A stretch of 64,000 nucleotides of DNA, taken from NCBI GenBank assembly GCA_029261355.1, contig JAJDBM010000036.1:159527-223526 (forward strand), written 5' to 3'. The number at the start of each line of letters is the position of its first letter. Position 1 is the first letter of the stretch. A model generated the notes under the pieces. It did no database searches and was not told the DNA's origin. It saw nothing but the letters and a program-made list of their open reading frames with translations. This DNA comes from Nitrospirales bacterium. GTDB lineage: Bacteria > Nitrospirota > Nitrospiria > Nitrospirales > UBA8639. The position numbers and the translations under genes were made by a program. Positions 1 to 9,275 of the stretch are shown in pieces.

Positions 1-268
1 TACGATTCTGATCAACCACAGCCACAACTCCCGATGGCCCATCTAAAATAACAGCAAATGGCGTATTCACCTGATTCAGCAACACACTCAAGTCATCCGT
101 ACTAGGTAACTCTCTTGTGCCTACTACCATTTCCAGTAGACTGTCCACTGACTTTTGGCATCCCACCCACAGCACTTTCCAGTCAGCATAATCCTTACGT
201 TTCCAGATTTTTGGTCCGGGGATAAGAACAGGTTGACTCAGGATTTTATTTGATTGAAACAGAGTCAT
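1..268 (-). CDS. Asparagine-synthase-like protein, N-terminal part (runs off the window)
   Basis: About 89 codons are readable leftward from an ATG at 268 with no stop before the window edge, so the gene is truncated by the window and not necessarily broken. The later part contains FAVILDGPSG and VVAVVDQNR, a pattern like the N-terminal glutaminase-type domain of asparagine-synthase relatives found in polysaccharide clusters, where such proteins amidate or modify sugars. The catalytic N-terminal Cys of true class II amidotransferases is absent in what can be seen. It lies 57 bases downstream of the next gene, is in the same frame and is probably in the same operon. Family assignment is by pattern only. 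Confidence 0.45.
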   Translation of the reverse strand, partial: MTLFQSNKILSQPVLIPGPKIWKRKDYADWKVLWVGCQKSVDSLLEMVVGTRELPSTDDLSVLLNQVNTPFAVILDGPSGVVAVVDQNR

Positions 269-325
269 CAGTGTATCTAGAGATCTGTAAATATGGTCTA
301 TGCCAATAGATCTAGACAGGTCAGT

Positions 326-1981
326 TCAAGAGTGAGGAACTAACGAGAGGCCAAAATATTTCTCGGCAAACTCTTCTGTGCACAATGCCTTTAAAATCGC
401 TTCTTCGACTCCATATTCAATCTCTTGCGGATTGAATCGGTACCCTCCCTGAAGCACGCGTTTGGCTTTAACGACAGCACAACGTTCAGTGAGATCTTTC
501 ATCCCCTCAGGGTCGAACGGACGATCACCTGTATCAACAAGGAGAACGCCTCTTTGTGAAGACAGGGCATCAAACCATGCAGAGCCCGCAAAGTCGAAAA
601 TGAGTACATCGGCATCAACTGTAATAGGATCAAAACTCCCAGTCAGAATTTCATCGCAATGGGGACCGTAAAACTTTTCCACCATTCCTAAACGGGGGAG
701 CAACCCTTTTGGATGTGGCCTTACAATCACATGGTGTCCAAATTTCTTAAGGATACGCAACAGAAAAATCTGTAAGTCGGCAATCAATGGGTCAGGAGGC
801 TTAAAGGCAATGGTGAGATGATTCCATTCGCCTGAGAATAAACCAGCGACTAGAACAACTCGCTTCCCATCACCACGCAACTTTCTGCATTCTTGACCAC
901 TGCGGAATCCGGCGACATGCATAGGCGATCCTGCAGCACGAATCTTCGGAACAAATGATGGGCGCACAATACGTTGATGAGCTAATCGCTGCGTAATATT
1001 TAATGCCTCTTTCGGGCCATGAACCCAGTATTCGTCAGCTTCCTGTAATTCTGAAAATGCCCACAAGGGATCGTCAAAGAATCCACGATCGCCACCGTGA
1101 GTGCAGCGGGAAACCTGGCGTTCCTCATCACGATAGAGTTTACCTAACAAACGACCTGATACTTTAGGAGTCCCTCCCAAAAGAGAACCAGAAATCTTCT
1201 TGCCCCGCCGCCAGTCTTTATACGCACAGAAATCCCCGTAGGCCTGACCAACACGCTCTCTCAAAAACAGACCAAACATTAAGACACATCTGTTAATGAG
1301 ACTCTTTGGCAGTCCATTCAAGAATCGAAGATGTTCACGGAATTCTTCTATCAGCACCTCTGTCACATCCCTCACACCAGGAACAACGTGTCCGGTGTCA
1401 GTAAAGGGAAGAAGGTCAGGATACAGGACAACAGGAATCCGTGCGTCATCATTGGCAACCACCCGCGACACGATATTATTGATGCTTTGAATATCGACAC
1501 GTCTATCTGCTCGAATAAGCAATGTACTAGCCAAACGCTTAAGCCCCCGTAAAGGAGTCTTCCAGTTCTCTTTACCTGGTTTATTCGGCGCACATCCAGG
1601 ATGGATATCGTATATCTTGCTGGGCACAGAGTCCCCACTATTGAGCCAGGCAGCAATTGGTGAGATCCGTTCATCCAAAATAATCTCAGCTCCCTTTTTC
1701 CCTGCTTCTTGAATATCTACGGCGGCGCAGGCAATACGTGATGCATCTCGGGCAATATCTGAAAAAACGGCGTTTACGGCACCCCGCACCTCCCAATCAC
1801 TGCTGCCTTCAATCACAACATGTATCCGAACAGGGTATGTAAACGACCACGGTTGGTAGGATTCGTTAGGCGTAGGCCAATGCATGGACAATTCTGATAA
1901 TCCAAGCTCCTCTCCAGTGAGTGCTAGGATATCCATCCGCATCGTTTGACAGACTTGCTTGAAGGGAGGAGATGAATTCAC
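326..1981 (-). CDS. GT-B-like surface polysaccharide protein, function unknown
   Basis: 551 aa from a GTG start; ATG codons at residues 14 and 16 are alternatives, and no start has a convincing Shine-Dalgarno sequence. There is no signal peptide or membrane segment. The C-terminal third (about 375-540) has the layout of CDP-glycerol glycerophosphotransferase or surface-carbohydrate GT-B proteins: a strand followed by VRPHPKG, then DVLIFDFAGSAWFDAL, where a donor site would lie. The same logic (RPHPQE, then SPSSTSFLEA) appears in the gene at 13455, so the two are probably distant relatives. A cytosolic transferase acting on a surface glycan is the best guess; donor and acceptor cannot be told. 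Confidence 0.5.
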   Translation of the reverse strand: MNSSPPFKQVCQTMRMDILALTGEELGLSELSMHWPTPNESYQPWSFTYPVRIHVVIEGSSDWEVRGAVNAVFSDIARDASRIACAAVDIQEAGKKGAEIILDERISPIAAWLNSGDSVPSKIYDIHPGCAPNKPGKENWKTPLRGLKRLASTLLIRADRRVDIQSINNIVSRVVANDDARIPVVLYPDLLPFTDTGHVVPGVRDVTEVLIEEFREHLRFLNGLPKSLINRCVLMFGLFLRERVGQAYGDFCAYKDWRRGKKISGSLLGGTPKVSGRLLGKLYRDEERQVSRCTHGGDRGFFDDPLWAFSELQEADEYWVHGPKEALNITQRLAHQRIVRPSFVPKIRAAGSPMHVAGFRSGQECRKLRGDGKRVVLVAGLFSGEWNHLTIAFKPPDPLIADLQIFLLRILKKFGHHVIVRPHPKGLLPRLGMVEKFYGPHCDEILTGSFDPITVDADVLIFDFAGSAWFDALSSQRGVLLVDTGDRPFDPEGMKDLTERCAVVKAKRVLQGGYRFNPQEIEYGVEEAILKALCTEEFAEKYFGLSLVPHS

Positions 1982-2064
1982 AATTTCAAAAAGGAATGAA
2001 ATAAACTGATAGTTATTTTTATATTTTCGTGGGAAGAGCGTTCAAACATTCAAATCGCATTCGA

Positions 2065-2949
2065 TCACCGAAAAACTCTGACCATATTCCTGACCACTGA
2101 GGTTATCCTCAGTATTTTTACAACAGAATAAATAGTATCAACTGAGTGTGAAACCCAACGAATAAGTGTAAGCTTCAGCTGATCTACAGGAGAGTCCAAT
2201 CGACCACTCTGATGAAATTGATATTCCTTTTTTAGCTGGTACTGCACAGATTTTAATTTCTTGGCCTCAACGACAAGCTGTCGAGAAGATGTCTTGTCGA
2301 AACCACTCATGTGACCGGCTTCCCCCGATTGCAAATAACGTTTCTCTTTCACAAACGGATCATCCATCGCATAGCGTATTCCTTCACACTGAAAGTGCTG
2401 AAAGTCTCTCAACTCTTCAATTGAGGATTGTCCCGGTTCGCTTTCCACTAACTCCCCAAATCCCCATTTTTCTAGGACCGTTCGTAACATTTCAAAGTCA
2501 TAGGAATACAAATGCGCATAGCCCCCAAATATTTCATCCATTTCCCGACTGATCGCTAATGTTTGCCCGCCTGGTGATATAAGAACGCGCACAAAACTGG
2601 CTCCAATTCCCAGATGATCACTGTAGTGCTTTGAGCCACTAAAAAAACTGACGTCATTTTTCACGTATGCCTCGGCCGCCTTTTTTAAGCTTGGCACAAG
2701 AATTCGTACTGTGCCCCCTATCTTCATGATTCGATTAAACTCGGCAATCGTCTTTTCCATACGGAGATGCGGAATATGTTCCAACATGTGGCTACTGAAG
2801 ACTATGTCATATGTGTCACTTGGCAAACCAGAGTCCCAGCATTTCCCTCTATGTTTCCAAGGTTCCATATAGTTACCCGGAGCATTGTCTAGTACCTCCC
2901 ATCCCTCTGCAAACCAAGTTGATCCTGCACCAATGTTAATTTTATGCAT
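2065..2949 (-). CDS. SAM-dependent class I methyltransferase (type 11-like)
   Basis: 294 aa. The N-terminus NIGAGSTWFAEGWEVLDN is the glycine-rich SAM loop (motif I) of class I methyltransferases. YDIVFSSHMLEHIPH (about 58-72) is the usual post-motif of type 11 enzymes, followed by IMKIGGTVRILVPS. Proteins of this kind in O-antigen and capsule clusters often start with INIGAG and methylate sugars or lipid-linked glycans. The C-terminal 80 residues are not conserved in a way I recognise. It is flanked by a sulfotransferase-like gene upstream (33-base gap) and the GT-B-like gene downstream, which supports a role in glycan modification. The substrate is unknown. Confidence 0.75.
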   Translation of the reverse strand: MHKINIGAGSTWFAEGWEVLDNAPGNYMEPWKHRGKCWDSGLPSDTYDIVFSSHMLEHIPHLRMEKTIAEFNRIMKIGGTVRILVPSLKKAAEAYVKNDVSFFSGSKHYSDHLGIGASFVRVLISPGGQTLAISREMDEIFGGYAHLYSYDFEMLRTVLEKWGFGELVESEPGQSSIEELRDFQHFQCEGIRYAMDDPFVKEKRYLQSGEAGHMSGFDKTSSRQLVVEAKKLKSVQYQLKKEYQFHQSGRLDSPVDQLKLTLIRWVSHSVDTIYSVVKILRITSVVRNMVRVFR

Positions 2950-2981
2950 CTTCGTACTTTAACCTGTGAGTGAAAATTGAC

Positions 2982-4028
2982 TTATGCCCAACGATGCTTG
3001 CGAAAGAAAGCCCGAGCGAAGTCATACATCAATTTGCGGGAGTTAGATATTGGAAAAAGAACAAACTCCATGAGCGATTTAGCCATACCTGGATTAAACC
3101 GAGCAATTCCAAGGATTATGGCAAGAAAAGCACTTACCCCTAAACTAAAAACATGACTACCGCTCTCACAATTTCCCGATCTATCAGGAAACGAAAACCA
3201 GCGCCGACACACCTGTTCAATCACACATCGCTCTTGATCACTCAGGAGTGGCTGCCAGCACTCATCTGGGCCAAGCCACCCACGTCCTTTCGTGTAACTA
3301 AAATACTGTAAGGTATCACCACTGATAAGCTTCGACGGAATGACAAACCCTGGCAGTGGTTCGCTAAATATTTCTGGAACCGCCTGGGAAGGAAGATTTG
3401 CGAATACCACACCAACTCGACCTGGCATTGCTTGAGAAAGACGGTACCCCACATCTGCTGAGAGACACCATAGAAGTAACTTGTGGAGCATCATTCTCCA
3501 CCCTCCAGCTAGTCGATCAGGGTACGTGCGCCAATACAAGGAAGCAGCAACGGTCTCGCGAGGGTCACGTAAGAGTACAATCATGCGCAGATTAGGTAAC
3601 ACTCGCATTAAACTTTCAAAATATATCTCCGCATGAAGATCAGGAGCGATCCAAGCTTTTTCCCCAATTTTCTCGGCCCAAGTATCTAGTGCAGCTCCGA
3701 TAAGTCTGACGGGATCTAAGGTATCTTCTTTCACAGTTTCTGCTACAACCGCCTCAAAGCTATCTCCCATGTCGTCCGCAGGGCAACGAACTGTTTCTCG
3801 ATTAGGATCTGTAAACCGGGGACGCCTCAAATAATCTCCAACAAAACGGATTCGATCATCCAATGATCGTAGAGCCTTACTCGAGTGAAAAGCAGGGAAT
3901 AAGGCATCCACAGTTAATATTGCAGAAGAATCAATTTTTCCTACTAGGGATGCGGCGAGTGTACTTTTTCCACATCGTGCGGGACCAGCAATAAGTGTTC
4001 CAACGATCCCATTCATTTGTTCATTCAT
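2982..4028 (-). CDS. P-loop sulfotransferase-like protein
   Basis: 348 aa. A P-loop-like GPARCGKST lies at about residues 16-24, and IVLLRDPRETVAASLYW at about 150-165 matches the RDPR-x-x-x-x-S pattern that binds the 3'-phosphate of PAPS in sulfotransferases. The first loop reads more like a kinase Walker A (GKST) than a classical sulfotransferase 5'-PSB loop, so a kinase-like role is not excluded. Residues about 290-315 form a hydrophobic stretch (VFSLGVSAFLAIILGIARF), possibly a membrane anchor. It sits between the methyltransferase and the kinase-like gene and would sulfate a glycan if the family call is right. Confidence 0.6.
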   Translation of the reverse strand: MNEQMNGIVGTLIAGPARCGKSTLAASLVGKIDSSAILTVDALFPAFHSSKALRSLDDRIRFVGDYLRRPRFTDPNRETVRCPADDMGDSFEAVVAETVKEDTLDPVRLIGAALDTWAEKIGEKAWIAPDLHAEIYFESLMRVLPNLRMIVLLRDPRETVAASLYWRTYPDRLAGGWRMMLHKLLLWCLSADVGYRLSQAMPGRVGVVFANLPSQAVPEIFSEPLPGFVIPSKLISGDTLQYFSYTKGRGWLGPDECWQPLLSDQERCVIEQVCRRWFSFPDRSGNCESGSHVFSLGVSAFLAIILGIARFNPGMAKSLMEFVLFPISNSRKLMYDFARAFFRKHRWA

Positions 4029-4191
4029 GAGCGGGTAGTCAATAAATACTAAACTTAGATAATGAAATTTCTACAGCAGAAAAAAACTTAGCTTGGCAGA
4101 ATCGTTGCGCGTCGTTCGGTCAGTGGAAATCGTTTCGATAATTGTTTGACCATATTCACAGTTTACGAGATTCCATGCGTTACGGAGGATT

Positions 4192-5670
4192 TCAATTCAA
4201 GACAGATGTCATTGTTTTTTGAACATGCGCACGCATAAGATTGATCGCGGCAGGACCAATATCATTCAGTAATGTCAAGGTAACCTCGCGTGCCACTTCC
4301 TGACCAGGACGCCCATTAACAGAAATACGAGTATATCGAACATTGGTACATTTCAACGCATTTTCCAATTCAATTTGATAGGTGGTGATCGCTTCAACAG
4401 AAAGCTCTTGCTTTCGTTCAAAGACCCGCTTAGGGTCGTCGACTAATAAGATGGCTAAACGAGGCTTACGCAATGCCAGAGCATACAAGCGATGTACAAT
4501 ATTTGGACCATTTTTGGTAAGTCGATTTTTCACCCACATGTCATGGAGGTAACGATCTGTGAGCATTACAAAATCGCGACGATCACGATGTATGATTTGG
4601 CCATCAAGATTTGTGCAATACCTGAAATAACCTGACGATAAAACCCAAAAGTTCCGAACGCTTTCTGGCAAAGAAGAATAGATGAGACTCAGCCCTCGAC
4701 GCCAAAGGGGTTTGGAGACAATTGAAGCTATAGGTTGCTCACCGTATTGAGCACTAGACCCTCCGACGCTCTTTCGGCCTGCATGTTTCCAACTCGTGAT
4801 GTGATGAAAGGTTTCAAAAGATATGGGATATCCATCAAAGACTTTCTTGAGAATTTCACTCACTGTCGTTTTCCCAACCCCATCAGCCCCGTGCAAAGTA
4901 TAGAGAAATGGGTTACTCAAATGCATAAAAAATAGCCGCGCTTCTACATAATGCTTCAATGAAGTTTTCCAAGTAGATTTCAACGGCATTTTTACAGGCT
5001 TTGGAATTATACTCAACCTCTCCCTCATGGTCGCCGAAGACACTTCAGAAGAAAGACATTCCTTCACATCACTATTCTTTACCCCTAACAATTCTGCGGC
5101 TTGCTCGGTAACATTCAGGTCACTTCCAGCCAAATGTAGAAGGGTTGATCGCATAGACTCCAGGACATTCTTTCGTAAGCTTTGCACAAAGATGAGAAAG
5201 AATCGCCAAGAATGATTGGGAACTGGGATTCCCGAGGTACAATCGACGTCTAGATCGTAGCTGTTAATCGTAAGGTTCGGAGTGATCACAATTTCATCAC
5301 GAACCTCAAAATATACCCATGTACGTTCCTGCTGTTTCACTGAAAGAACTGGATCGAAAATTAAGATTAAAAAGGCGTGATCACTACGACGACTAGTCAT
5401 CACCAAACCGAGCTCCTTTGCAAGATCGGCAAAAGCAGAATCAAGTTTTGTCCAAACAGCAGGTGGAGCCATTAGATCTACATCAAACGGTGCTCGAGCT
5501 GGCAACTCTTCATAGTCTCGAATAAAGACGAGTCCTGGAAACTGTTTTTCCCATGGAAATGAGAATAACTGCTCATGAAAATACCGAAGCGCATCTGAAA
5601 ACAACTGCATTTTTATATCGCTGTTCATTCCGTCAAGATTCAAAAGCTCCAAGACCTTTCCCACATACAA
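4192..5670 (-). CDS. Thymidylate-kinase-like P-loop protein with a nucleotidyltransferase-like N-terminus
   Basis: 492 aa from a TTG at 5670, preceded by AGGGG with 6-base spacing; an ATG at codon 15 is an alternative. The C-terminal half carries HGADGVGKTT (P-loop, about 260-269), TDRYLHD (the DRY/H motif of thymidylate kinases, about 370) and LAILLVDDPKRVFERK, an arrangement typical of dTMP-kinase-like folds. The N-terminal half has RDYEELPARAPFDVDLMAP (about 51-69), resembling the acidic strand of nucleotidyltransferase-like domains in similar two-part proteins. These proteins are common in capsule and O-antigen clusters but I know of no proven substrate; a sugar or lipid kinase is possible. 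Cytosolic, no signal peptide. Confidence 0.6.
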   Translation of the reverse strand: MYVGKVLELLNLDGMNSDIKMQLFSDALRYFHEQLFSFPWEKQFPGLVFIRDYEELPARAPFDVDLMAPPAVWTKLDSAFADLAKELGLVMTSRRSDHAFLILIFDPVLSVKQQERTWVYFEVRDEIVITPNLTINSYDLDVDCTSGIPVPNHSWRFFLIFVQSLRKNVLESMRSTLLHLAGSDLNVTEQAAELLGVKNSDVKECLSSEVSSATMRERLSIIPKPVKMPLKSTWKTSLKHYVEARLFFMHLSNPFLYTLHGADGVGKTTVSEILKKVFDGYPISFETFHHITSWKHAGRKSVGGSSAQYGEQPIASIVSKPLWRRGLSLIYSSLPESVRNFWVLSSGYFRYCTNLDGQIIHRDRRDFVMLTDRYLHDMWVKNRLTKNGPNIVHRLYALALRKPRLAILLVDDPKRVFERKQELSVEAITTYQIELENALKCTNVRYTRISVNGRPGQEVAREVTLTLLNDIGPAAINLMRAHVQKTMTSVLN

Positions 5671-5716
5671 CCTATTCCCCTGTCATTCACTATGTTTTTT
5701 TTAAAGACCACCAAAG

Positions 5717-7963
5717 TTAAAACCAAGATTCAAGTTTCTCTAGAGCCAACCAAAATCCTGTACCTTGATCTTTATGTCCTTGCCAAATTTCAGGAATAAA
5801 GCTTGCATTCGGAGCATACTTCTCCAATCCCTTCGCAAGGGCGGGAAAGTCAATCGTCCCAGCCCCAATCTGGAGACCTTCGCCATCCACACCGTCAGCA
5901 TCCGCTAGATGGAGATGTGCAGTATGTGGTCCAATGAGTTGCACACATTCACTCATAGATAGTCCCAGATGATTGCAGGCTAAAGCAGAATGTGACACAT
6001 CGAAACAGGTGCGTAGTCCAGTCTTTCGACAAAAGGCATCGACTTCATCTGGAATGACAAACAAGTTGTGAAACCGTTGCCCTCCAAAATGCCATGGGAA
6101 CGGTGGCATGGTCTGTGGAATGATCTCTACCCCTTTTAGATTCATACAGGACAACACATCGCCGAGCCTATCATAGAGCTTTTCCCTCTCTTTAACACTC
6201 ATCGGCTGATTCTGTGAAAAGCCACCAACATTCACAATGAGTTGTGGACAGTCAGTTTTTGGAAACCATTGCTTTAAAGAACGAGTGATATTTACAACAT
6301 GCTCGAGATTTTTGACGGACTCCTGACGCCATTTCTGATTCTCTGCCACAAGGTCTAATACATGATCGCCTGCAAATAATTCAGGAGAATGCACAAGAAG
6401 TTGACTACTCAAAGGCTCTCGAAAAAAGCTCTTAAGATCAAGTTTAAGATCCTTGTAACTAAGATGAAACTCAAAAAGATTCGGTTTTACAAGACTGTGT
6501 AGTGTATAGAAATCATGGTAGCGGACGGGCACCCCCCAAGGACGCCTAAACTGGTACATACGCGGCTCGACAATCCCTTCTCCAAGATCACTAGGATAGA
6601 AACAATCACCTTGTAAGATGGCTCGACGAGTTCGTCGGCCTATAAGGGCTGCTCGCCGATTAGGTTGAAGGCCATTGCCTGGACTTTGAACCACGATCCA
6701 CTCGTTGAGGATTTCTTCTCCTATCCCAATATCCGTCATAGCAACCAGGCTCTTCCCTAGTATTTCCCGATTCATGAGTTCACCTTGCGACAAGGTACGT
6801 GTTTGCGAACCCCCAAGAGATTCTTCAACAACACGCACGGCTGCAACCATTTCAGCAAACTCCTGAGGTAGCAGGCTCACTTTGTGGTCATTGCCTTCTA
6901 GCTCACGATCCAGCGTAAAATGCTTTTCAATGACATTGGCTCCTTTGGCAACAGCAGCGACAGCCACCTGATAGCCTCGCTCATGTCCGGAATAGCCAAC
7001 TGGCCCATTCACAAACTCTTTAAGACGATCAAGATAATTAAGATTCACATCCTTAAAGGGTGTGGGATACGTTGAGTTGCAGTGAAGTGGAACAAAGACC
7101 GTGCCAAACCTGCGAAGTAATGTAATCGCCTCAAGTATTTCGCCTTCATGGGACATTCCCGTTGATAGTAAGACCGGTTTCCCCAGACTAGCCACAGCTT
7201 CTAGCAACTCATTATTGGTAAGATCGGCAGAGGCTATTTTGTATGCCTCGACTCCATATTCTTCCAACACCATGACGCTCTTCAAATCCCATGGAGTGCA
7301 TAGTGGAACAAGACCACAGCATTTACAGTGGTCAAAAGCTTTGAACAGGGAATCACGGCCAAGATTGAATCGCGACAAAAGGTCAAGAGTGTACTGGGAT
7401 CCAAGATCCTGCGAGCCATCGTTAGGATTGCCTCGATTCGCATACAATGTTTCCATGTCACGCATTTGGAATTTTGCACAGTTAGCCCCACTTTCAGCCG
7501 CTCGATCAATAAGTTGCTTGGCCCGGTCTAAATCGCCATTGTGATTGTTTCCAATTTCTGCAATCAAAAAGACCGGCTGGTTAGGTCCAATGACATGATT
7601 GCCAATGATGATTTCTTGCGCCGCCCGACGAGCAAAGGCAATAAGATGATTTTGAGCATCGATAAGGGGTATAAATTCAATTCGCTCGGAAAAGAGTGTT
7701 TGAATATTATCTAATGACGCATTCATATCTGCCCAAACATACTCACTATTCGAAACGCTCGAAACCGGGACATTTAGATCGAAGTCTTTTCCGGACATGA
7801 GCCAACGTCGAATATCACCATCTGTCACCACACCCTCGAGTCGTCCATGTTCGGTAACTGAAAATACAATGCGAGATTTATTTTCACTGATCTTCTGTAA
7901 TGCGGTTAACACACTATCCTCCGCAAACACGCAAAAGCGGGAGAGGTTACGCTCAACAATCAT
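5717..7963 (-). CDS. CBS-NeuB-SAF-TIM-barrel fusion: nonulosonic acid synthase with sugar isomerase-like domain
   Basis: 748 aa, about twice the usual NeuB length (roughly 350). In order: a CBS pair (about 1-115, with TDGDIRR at 47-53); a NeuB TIM barrel (about 130-375) with AEIGNNHNGD at 135-144 and EKHFTLDRELEGNDHKVSL near 345; a SAF antifreeze-like domain (about 395-460); and a C-terminal AP-endonuclease-2/xylose-isomerase-like barrel (about 475-748) with CFDVSHSALA and HLHLADADG, the usual metal-ligand regions. The NeuB part condenses PEP with a 6-carbon amino sugar to a 9-carbon nonulosonate. The C-terminal barrel could isomerise or epimerise the precursor. The CMP-sugar synthetase gene lies 48 bases upstream. 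The barrel's role is inference. Confidence 0.85.
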   Translation of the reverse strand: MIVERNLSRFCVFAEDSVLTALQKISENKSRIVFSVTEHGRLEGVVTDGDIRRWLMSGKDFDLNVPVSSVSNSEYVWADMNASLDNIQTLFSERIEFIPLIDAQNHLIAFARRAAQEIIIGNHVIGPNQPVFLIAEIGNNHNGDLDRAKQLIDRAAESGANCAKFQMRDMETLYANRGNPNDGSQDLGSQYTLDLLSRFNLGRDSLFKAFDHCKCCGLVPLCTPWDLKSVMVLEEYGVEAYKIASADLTNNELLEAVASLGKPVLLSTGMSHEGEILEAITLLRRFGTVFVPLHCNSTYPTPFKDVNLNYLDRLKEFVNGPVGYSGHERGYQVAVAAVAKGANVIEKHFTLDRELEGNDHKVSLLPQEFAEMVAAVRVVEESLGGSQTRTLSQGELMNREILGKSLVAMTDIGIGEEILNEWIVVQSPGNGLQPNRRAALIGRRTRRAILQGDCFYPSDLGEGIVEPRMYQFRRPWGVPVRYHDFYTLHSLVKPNLFEFHLSYKDLKLDLKSFFREPLSSQLLVHSPELFAGDHVLDLVAENQKWRQESVKNLEHVVNITRSLKQWFPKTDCPQLIVNVGGFSQNQPMSVKEREKLYDRLGDVLSCMNLKGVEIIPQTMPPFPWHFGGQRFHNLFVIPDEVDAFCRKTGLRTCFDVSHSALACNHLGLSMSECVQLIGPHTAHLHLADADGVDGEGLQIGAGTIDFPALAKGLEKYAPNASFIPEIWQGHKDQGTGFWLALEKLESWF

Positions 7964-8011
7964 CTATTGACCGCCATTTTCTCTAACACGACAATCTCAT
8001 TCCAAGGCATA

Positions 8012-8713
8012 TCATGTTAACTCATGAATACGAAAGAGGGATTCAATAATTGAAAAATCGGCTAAACTATCGATCTCGAGCCCTTCGGCCTCATTCATAA
8101 TAAATCCAGCAATTACCCCGCCGAGACGGTTGTTCTCATTACAAAGGAGGGGAGTTCGCGTTATATAGATTGAACCATTCTCCTTGTACTTCTTGTCAGC
8201 TTGTGCAATCTCCTGACGACGCGGACGTTTTCGATAGTCATAGCCAGCCACCGGCGGTAGCCCTAAGCCGCTAGGGAATGACCAGAAAAATGCATGAGTC
8301 TCTATCACGCTGATCAGCGAGTCTGCATTGCTTAAATAAAATTCTTCGACTGCCCGTTCAATGGAACCCGGTAGACGAAGCGGTGACGTAGGCTGCAAAA
8401 GCATGACCGCATCTGGACAGTCTCCCTGTTGAGACAATTCCTCAACTACATGAAGCAATACAGGCTCCGTAGGCGTTTCATCACCTGCAAGATGAGATGG
8501 ACGAAGACTGGGCACCTCTGCACCAGAATCAATGGCCACTTTGGCAATTTCTTCACTGTCCGTAGAAACGATCACTCTATCGATCACATCTCCTGCAGCT
8601 AATGCTTGATCAATGCTCCAGGTTATTAATGGTTTCGCTGCAAGCGGCAATAGATTTTTTCCTGGCAGCCCCTTGGACCCACCTCGTGCTGGAATAACGG
8701 CAATAATTTTCAA
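8012..8713 (-). CDS. CMP-nonulosonic acid (acylneuraminate) cytidylyltransferase
   Basis: 233 aa from a TTG start with GGATT just upstream. The N-terminus AVIPARGGSKGLPGKN is the CTP-binding signature of NeuA/LegF/PseF enzymes. VIVSTDSEEIAKVA, LLQPTSPLR and a C-terminal EIDSLADF follow in family order. It activates a nonulosonic acid with CTP for glycosyltransferases in the cytosol. It is the first gene of a two-gene unit with the NeuB fusion (48-base gap), so its substrate is presumably that enzyme's product. A second paralogue at 15964 shares the same signature but lies in the Leg-type module. Which sugar it takes cannot be read from the sequence. Confidence 0.88.
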   Translation of the reverse strand: MKIIAVIPARGGSKGLPGKNLLPLAAKPLITWSIDQALAAGDVIDRVIVSTDSEEIAKVAIDSGAEVPSLRPSHLAGDETPTEPVLLHVVEELSQQGDCPDAVMLLQPTSPLRLPGSIERAVEEFYLSNADSLISVIETHAFFWSFPSGLGLPPVAGYDYRKRPRRQEIAQADKKYKENGSIYITRTPLLCNENNRLGGVIAGFIMNEAEGLEIDSLADFSIIESLFRIHELT

Positions 8714-9275
8714 GTATAATCCCTGAAAAATCCAAAAACAAAATGAAGTAAACCCTCATCTAGGTAAAGGATTGCAAAATCAAAGAGGAATACAGGCATA
8801 TCAGTACATGATAAAGAATGGACTAGTTGAACGATTGTACGTTTCAGCAATATCGTCAGGATTAGAGGCTATACTAATATTCAATTGTGATTGACCACTG
8901 ATGGATTCTGTAATGTCTGTCACTATTAATCAAAGTGTTTATTTAAAATCCAGGCATCGATTGTGTTTCACAATAAAGTCAATATAACATGGCCAGAAGG
9001 ATGAAACGCAGGAATAATTATCAACAACGCATTACCATGGAGTCATGAAACCCTGGGCAACGAAACAGATAGAAAATTCATTTCGAGCTGAATATTTAAT
9101 CACCTTAAGTAAATGGCCATAAATCTATTAAACCAGCCACTATAGTACACACGCATAGACTCACAGTGGATACCATAAGAAATTTCGGGTATGTTTAAAT
9201 TAACTTCAAAGAAACTTCTTCAAACAATACATTATTCGGACATTGGGAAATCATTGATTATCTAGAGGCTTGAGC
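8714..9275. other. Divergent noncoding region, 562 bases
   Basis: AT-rich spacer between the leftward CMP-transferase gene and the rightward sulfotransferase gene. No ORF of interest on either strand. A weak rightward sigma-70 candidate is TTGTGT (8961-8966), 16-base spacer, TATAAC (8983-8988). On the minus strand, TTGATT with CAGAAT 17 bases downstream is an equally weak candidate around 8908-8937. Its size and composition suggest it arrived with, or was left by, the insertion of the plus-strand island. Confidence 0.4.
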
